From IMG/VR virus record IMGVR_UViG_3300005827_000005, positions 1-51,816 of that record: a DNA stretch of 51,816 nt. One strand, written 5' to 3'. The notes beneath the pieces were generated by a model, which saw nothing but the letters and a program-made list of their open reading frames with translations, was not told the DNA's origin and searched no databases. Shown here piece by piece: positions 47,853 through 51,816 of this stretch. This stretch comes from a virus. How positions within the stretch are numbered: the first letter of the stretch is position 1; every line of letters begins with the position of its first letter. A program made the position numbers and the translations under genes.

Positions 47853-48176
47853 ATGGCAACATCTCAAGACCACAACCTACTTGTAAAACAAATTATAATC
47901 GCTATCGGTTCAAGTAAAAATATTCGAGTGTGGCAAAATAATACTGGTTCTATTAAGATACAAAATCGCTTTGTTTCTTTCGGCTTAAAAGGTTCTGCTG
48001 ATATTTTAGGAATCATAAAAGGTGGTACTTTTTTAGCAATTGAAGTTAAAACAGGCAAAGCAAAACAGACAACTGAACAAAAAAACTTTGAATTAATGAT
48101 ATTAAGCTTTGGGGGTATTTATATACTTGCTAATTCTGTAAATGATGTTTATGATCGATTGAATCACCTTATATAA
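47853..48176 (+). CDS. VRR-NUC domain nuclease
   Basis: 107 residues, the length of a stand-alone phage VRR-NUC. PD-(D/E)xK-type active site: D50 in GSADILGII, E64-x-K66 in FLAIEVKTGKAKQT, then Q75 in TEQKNFE. These enzymes cut branched or single-stranded DNA structures. It lies just before the primase-helicase, as in many phages, so it probably resolves replication or recombination intermediates. Confidence 0.88.
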   Translation: MATSQDHNLLVKQIIIAIGSSKNIRVWQNNTGSIKIQNRFVSFGLKGSADILGIIKGGTFLAIEVKTGKAKQTTEQKNFELMILSFGGIYILANSVNDVYDRLNHLI

Positions 48177-48186
48177 TTGATAAATG

Positions 48187-48231
48187 CCTAGAAACTTTAT
48201 TAGTTATTTAATGGTGATTTTCTTTTCTAGG
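48187..48231 (+). promoter_or_regulatory. Hairpin next to the primase-helicase ribosome site
   Basis: CCTAGAAA (48187-48194) pairs with TTTCTAGG (48224-48231). The last two bases of the right arm are the first G's of the GGGAG ribosome site (48230-48234). Folding would partly hide the site, so translational control is possible. Confidence 0.45.
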
Positions 48232-48241
48232 GAGAAAATAA

Positions 48242-50812
48242 ATGTCAATTTTAGATATAAAAGAATTTTGCCACAATAACGATTTCACAGATATTCCTAC
48301 CGATTTAATCCTTGACGGAAACGTACACAGATTTGGAGAGAAAAAAAGACGCTGGTACGTTGGAAAAATAATACACAATGAAAAAGGTAAATCATTATAT
48401 GTTTTTTCGTGTGGTGATTGGCGTGAAGGAAAAATTTTAAAATTCCAACCAAAACATCCTTTAAGTAATTCAGACAAAAAAACATTTAATATTCACCTTG
48501 ACGAACTTTTTGAAAAAAAAAGAAAACAAGAAGCATTAAATCGAATCGAAGCACAGAAAAACGCAAAGAAACTTCTGGATACTGCTATTCCTGATATCTC
48601 AAATTTTCCTTATGTCGTAAGAAAAAAAATAAAAGGAACTTATAACGTATTTTTAATAAACGATATATTTAGTAGTTATATCGCTATCCCGATGTACAAA
48701 GACGATAACTTAGTTGGGCTACAAAGAATCTATGAAGATGGTTCAAAAAAACTTCTTTTTGGTCAAGAGGTAAAAGAAACTTATCATGTTATTGGAAACA
48801 TCACAGAAAATACAGAAGTGTTTTATATGGCTGAAGGTTTCTCAACCGCTGCTAGTATTTATCAAGCGACAAACACGCCTGTAGTTATATGTTTTTTTGC
48901 TAACAATATGTCTACAGTTACAAAGATATTTAGATTAAAGTACCCAAAAGCAAAAATAGTTATTTGTGGTGATGATGATTTTGAGACAAAAGAACGTGCT
49001 GGAAACAAAGCAGCAGAAGAGGCATCAAAAATAACATGTACTGCTCCTATTTTCCCTGTGTTTCAGGATAGAAAAACAAAACAAACTGACTTTAATGATC
49101 TTCATATCGCTGAAGGCCTAGAGGTAATCGCACAACAATTATCACACACTGAAATAGTAGATCAAGGTTTCACAATCCTTGGCGGTTCTAAAAACGGATA
49201 TTATTATTTTATCAACAACTATTCTCGAATGATTATTAGAACATCTTCTTTTAAAATAGAGGAACTTCTAAAAATTGCTAATCTAGATTATTGGGATAGT
49301 ATCTATTCTGACGGAAAGCAAACAGACTGGCAACGCGCTAAGTCTGACCTTATTGAAAAAAGCAACCTGATACCTTACTACAATATTTCCAGACAGCGTG
49401 GAACAGGTGTTTGGCAAGATGAAAATCGGTTTATAATGAATACAGGAAAGTATCTTTTTATTGACGGTGTAAGGGTTTCTCTTTCAAATGTGAAATCAAA
49501 ATATATCTACATCAAATCAGATACTCATATTAACGATGATATACTTGATCTAAAGCTAAAGAATACAGACAGAGAACTGATTCAAAATGTAGTGGATTTG
49601 CTTTCTTTTAAATATGAACATTCAAAATATTTTCTCCTTGGTTGGCTTGCGCTTGCACGAGTGTGTGGTGCGCTTCCAGTTAGACCTAACATTTGGGTTA
49701 CTGGTGGTAGGGGGACTGGTAAATCAACTATCCTTGAAAACTTTTGCCAACCGCTTCTTGGGGATTTTTCTAGCTACAAAAAAATGACTGGCTCCGGAAC
49801 AACCGAAGCTGGTCTTAGATGTTCTGTTGATAGCGATGCAATCCCTGTCATTATAGATGAATTTGAAGTTGAAAACTCTGATTCATTTAAAAAAAACAAC
49901 AATGTGCTGCAAATGATTCGACAAGCTTACTCGGGTGACGGTGGTAAGATCACTAAAGGTACTCAGCAAGGTGGTGTAATTGAGTACAGGTTGATATTTA
50001 GTGTGCTGCTATCATCTATTAGAGTTTCTCTTGAAAACGATTCTGACAAATCTAGATTTACGGTAATTGATTTAGAAAAACCAAACGATTCAAAACAATG
50101 GCAAGACCTTAAAAAAATAATATACAAGATTAAACAAGATGCTGGTGAGCGTTTATTTAGTCACATGTTTAATCACTTGCCAGAAGTCATGAAAAGCTTT
50201 GATATTTTGCAACCTTTGATTGCAGAAATAGCAGACCAACGCTTTGGTCAACAACAAGGCATGTTGCTGGCTGGTTATCATGTAATGATGTGCGGAAAAG
50301 CAATAACAAAAGAAGAGGCTGAAAATCTTCTGAACAAACTTAAATTTAACGAACTAAAAGAAGAAAAAGACACAGATGAAATACCAGATGAATACGAGTT
50401 ACTTGATACTATTCTCACAAGCCTAATAACTCTAAACATCGCTGGCTACTACTCGGAGAATAGAGTTACCATGACTATCAGTGAGTTTATTAATATGCCA
50501 GAAGCTATTGCACCGCTTAAATCATATGGTATTTACTACTCAAAAGAAAAAGGAAAGGTCTACATATCAAACACTCATACAGGTATAAAAGACATTCTAA
50601 AAGGTACAAAATGGGCTTCTAATTGGAAGAAATCTCTTATTAGACTTTCTCGTAATGGAAAATATGAACGTGTTAGATTCGGTTCTTACGCTGTTCATAA
50701 TGCTGTAGGAATAGATTATGCTACAATATTTTCAGTAAACATGCCTGAACCAGAACCGATTAAGAAGAAAACAAAATACGAAGAAATAGATAATGAACCT
50801 TTACCTTTTTAA
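48242..50812 (+). CDS. Toprim-DUF927 primase-helicase
   Basis: 856 residues. Replicative primase-helicase, the only replicase-type enzyme here, so DNA synthesis must use the host polymerase. Order: N-terminal domain (1-190) with FSCGDWREG; a Toprim domain at about 190-290 with E in FYMAEGFSTAAS and the acidic VICGDDDFE; then a DUF927-type ATPase from about 310, with GTGVWQDENRF, Walker A GGRGTGKST (about 486-494) and Walker B-like VIIDEFEVEN. The C-terminus is a winged-helix-like part. Base usage is slightly richer in C than its neighbours. Confidence 0.88.
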   Translation: MSILDIKEFCHNNDFTDIPTDLILDGNVHRFGEKKRRWYVGKIIHNEKGKSLYVFSCGDWREGKILKFQPKHPLSNSDKKTFNIHLDELFEKKRKQEALNRIEAQKNAKKLLDTAIPDISNFPYVVRKKIKGTYNVFLINDIFSSYIAIPMYKDDNLVGLQRIYEDGSKKLLFGQEVKETYHVIGNITENTEVFYMAEGFSTAASIYQATNTPVVICFFANNMSTVTKIFRLKYPKAKIVICGDDDFETKERAGNKAAEEASKITCTAPIFPVFQDRKTKQTDFNDLHIAEGLEVIAQQLSHTEIVDQGFTILGGSKNGYYYFINNYSRMIIRTSSFKIEELLKIANLDYWDSIYSDGKQTDWQRAKSDLIEKSNLIPYYNISRQRGTGVWQDENRFIMNTGKYLFIDGVRVSLSNVKSKYIYIKSDTHINDDILDLKLKNTDRELIQNVVDLLSFKYEHSKYFLLGWLALARVCGALPVRPNIWVTGGRGTGKSTILENFCQPLLGDFSSYKKMTGSGTTEAGLRCSVDSDAIPVIIDEFEVENSDSFKKNNNVLQMIRQAYSGDGGKITKGTQQGGVIEYRLIFSVLLSSIRVSLENDSDKSRFTVIDLEKPNDSKQWQDLKKIIYKIKQDAGERLFSHMFNHLPEVMKSFDILQPLIAEIADQRFGQQQGMLLAGYHVMMCGKAITKEEAENLLNKLKFNELKEEKDTDEIPDEYELLDTILTSLITLNIAGYYSENRVTMTISEFINMPEAIAPLKSYGIYYSKEKGKVYISNTHTGIKDILKGTKWASNWKKSLIRLSRNGKYERVRFGSYAVHNAVGIDYATIFSVNMPEPEPIKKKTKYEEIDNEPLPF

Positions 50813-50865
50813 AATATAATATTATAGTGCGTTTCATTCTTTATTTAGAAAATTTACTCTAAATC

Positions 50866-50921
50866 AAGCTAGAAGATCAATAGATTTTCTAGCTTTTTTT
50901 CTTAGATTTTCTAGCTTTTTT
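50866..50921 (+). terminator. Terminator after the primase-helicase with duplicated right arm
   Basis: AAGCTAGAA (50866-50874) pairs with TTCTAGCTT (50887-50895) over a 12-base loop, then a T-run. The segment TTTTCTAGCTTTTTT is repeated at 50907-50921, giving a second possible right arm. Confidence 0.8.
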
Positions 50922-50922
50922 G

Positions 50923-51168
50923 TTACCAGTCTTTTTCGTTTCTCGGTGGAAAATATGTTGGTTCTTCAAATGAATAAAATTTAAGATCAACATATGGCCT
51001 AGTACCCAAATGAAAAGGTATTGCTCCTGTAGCTCTAAAATGTTCGATTAGTTTTTCTTCTAGAAACTTATCTAAATCAAATGCTTTATCTTTAATTTCA
51101 TAAAACAATGTAGGATGTATGTGTGCTATTACTTTTTTCCTTTTATATTTTTCAATCGATATCATCAT
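50923..51168 (-). CDS. RHH-like protein, paralogue of the upstream minus gene
   Basis: 81 residues from the ATG at 51168; a TTG or ATG further upstream overlaps the next gene deeply. Strand-helix-helix core: RKKVIAHIHPTLFYEIKDKA, then FDLDKFLEEKLIEHF. The tail is aromatic and proline-rich (TRPYVDLKFYSFEEPTYFPP). It aligns by eye with the neighbour (IHPTLF against IHQHLH; DLDKFLEEKLIEHFR against NLTKFIEIKLVEFFR). Likely DNA-binding. Confidence 0.55.
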   Translation of the reverse strand: MMISIEKYKRKKVIAHIHPTLFYEIKDKAFDLDKFLEEKLIEHFRATGAIPFHLGTRPYVDLKFYSFEEPTYFPPRNEKDW

Positions 51169-51463
51169 AACTACTTTCAGGTTCATCTTGAAAATCAAAT
51201 TGTTTAAACTCGTGGAAAAACTCTAAGCGATCATTCATTCTTTTTGGCAAATTATAGTGAAGCATTCCTTTCGATCGAAAAAATTCTACTAATTTAATTT
51301 CAATAAATTTAGTCAAATTGATTCTATTTTCCTGAACTAAGTTGTGCAAATGTTGGTGTATATATATTGTTCTTGGTAGTTTTTTGTACAATTTTCCTTG
51401 CGATTTTTTTTTTATTTCTCTCTTGGGTTTCTTGATAAAAATTTCAGAATTTTCGTTTTGCAT
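51152..51463 (-). CDS. RHH-like protein
   Basis: 103 residues with a strong AGGAGA ribosome site on the minus strand. A lysine-rich N-terminus (KKPKREIKKKSQGKLYKKLP) is followed by RTIYIHQHLHNLVQENRINL and TKFIEIKLVEFFRSKG, a ribbon-helix-helix-type core. The C-terminus is acidic. It overlaps its paralogue by 17-47 bases. It is placed next to the motif-rich right end, so it could bind the TGTGTCT sites and control its own promoter. Confidence 0.55.
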   Translation of the reverse strand: MQNENSEIFIKKPKREIKKKSQGKLYKKLPRTIYIHQHLHNLVQENRINLTKFIEIKLVEFFRSKGMLHYNLPKRMNDRLEFFHEFKQFDFQDEPESSYDDID

Positions 51464-51816
51464 GTATAATTTCTCCTCTTTTCATGTGAAATTTCTACAT
51501 TAAAAATTTTAAAACAACAACTAAAATAAATAAAAGCAGTTTTTTTACATGTTTTTCTACAACTAAATAGAAAATAAAAGAAACTATATTCTAAATTTTT
51601 GAAACAATTTTGAAAATTTTTTGTTTTATTTTTATAATATCCGGTGTTTTTTTTGCAAAATGTAACACTGCTTTTTAGTCAAAATTGTTGTACTTTATTT
51701 TATTTTTTTCGTGTGTTTTTTTTTGCTGTTTTGTAAGTATCTGATTTTATTATCTCTGTGCATGTGTGTCTGTGTCTAAAGCCAGAAAGGATATATATAT
51801 ATTTACATACGCAAAA
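51464..51816. other. AT-rich non-coding right end with tandem GTGTCT motif
   Basis: No gene seen. The minus strand has a possible promoter for 51463: TTGCAA (51653-51658), 16 bases, TATAAA (minus strand of 51631-51636). Near the end a tandem GTGTCT-GTGTCT (51766-51777) is followed by TATATATATATTT. The 10-mer TGTGTCTGTG (51765-51774) also occurs at 201-210. If the ends join, TGTGTCTA here and TAGACACA at 66-73 form an inverted pair around an AT-rich core. Confidence 0.65.

Noticed and set aside
1-51816. tRNA genes and CRISPR arrays
   Set aside because: I saw no cloverleaf with CCA-type ends and no regularly spaced repeats; the only tandem repeat is coding.

Overview
The window looks like the nearly complete genome, about 52 kb, of a long-tailed (siphovirus-type) double-stranded DNA phage. 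It is AT-rich, uses the standard bacterial code (TGA is an ordinary stop throughout), and packs its genes with frequent ATGA, GTGA and TAATG stop-start overlaps. No tRNA, rRNA, CRISPR array, integrase, cI-type repressor or DNA polymerase is visible. A Gram-negative host is likely: one product has a lipoprotein signal, two have Sec-type signals, and the lysis enzyme is a bare transglycosylase. The species cannot be named from the sequence. Both ends are AT-rich non-coding DNA sharing a TGTGTCT/AGACACA motif, which suggests they adjoin in a circular or permuted map.

Layout. 440-4810 holds small early-type genes: zinc-binding proteins, small membrane proteins, ribbon-helix-helix (RHH) proteins, and a MazG-like pyrophosphohydrolase on the minus strand. 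Between them lie a palindrome-rich control region (2466-2738) and a divergent promoter/operator (4242-4281). 4764-16390 is packaging and head-tail joining: small and large terminase, a portal fused to a MuF domain, a prohead protease with a probable nested scaffold, major capsid protein, connector, tail-joining proteins, tail tube, and a tail-assembly chaperone pair joined by a canonical A-AAA-AAC -1 frameshift. 16404-28431 encodes a 2044-residue tape measure, tail-tip proteins (one with about 13 copies of a 14-residue GxQ repeat) and a tail fibre. 28436-34094 holds a lipoprotein, small membrane proteins of holin/spanin type, a series of small beta-rich probable virion accessory proteins, a YiiX-like cysteine hydrolase and a lytic transglycosylase.

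A minus-strand block (34145-35828) carries SSB, a Lar-like zinc protein and four unknowns, and is closed by a two-way terminator shared with the lysis genes. 35896-39736 is recombination and replication: Gp157-like protein, a probable single-strand annealing protein, an HTH protein (minus strand) and an SF2 helicase. A Toprim-DUF927-type primase-helicase sits at 48242-50812, with a VRR-NUC nuclease just upstream.

39890-47849 is the accessory region and the most interesting part. It has an antirepressor-like protein, a PspA/ESCRT-III-like coiled-coil protein beside a MIDAS-type von Willebrand A protein, a DUF7352-like protein, a conserved phage protein directly followed by an Acb2/Tad1-type cyclic-nucleotide sponge, and a duplicated three-gene cassette (a possible Tad2-like protein plus a CETCKY zinc protein). 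The second CETCKY copy has lost its last cysteine through a one-base deletion. I read this stretch as a candidate counter-defence island. Two paralogous RHH-like genes on the minus strand close the window.
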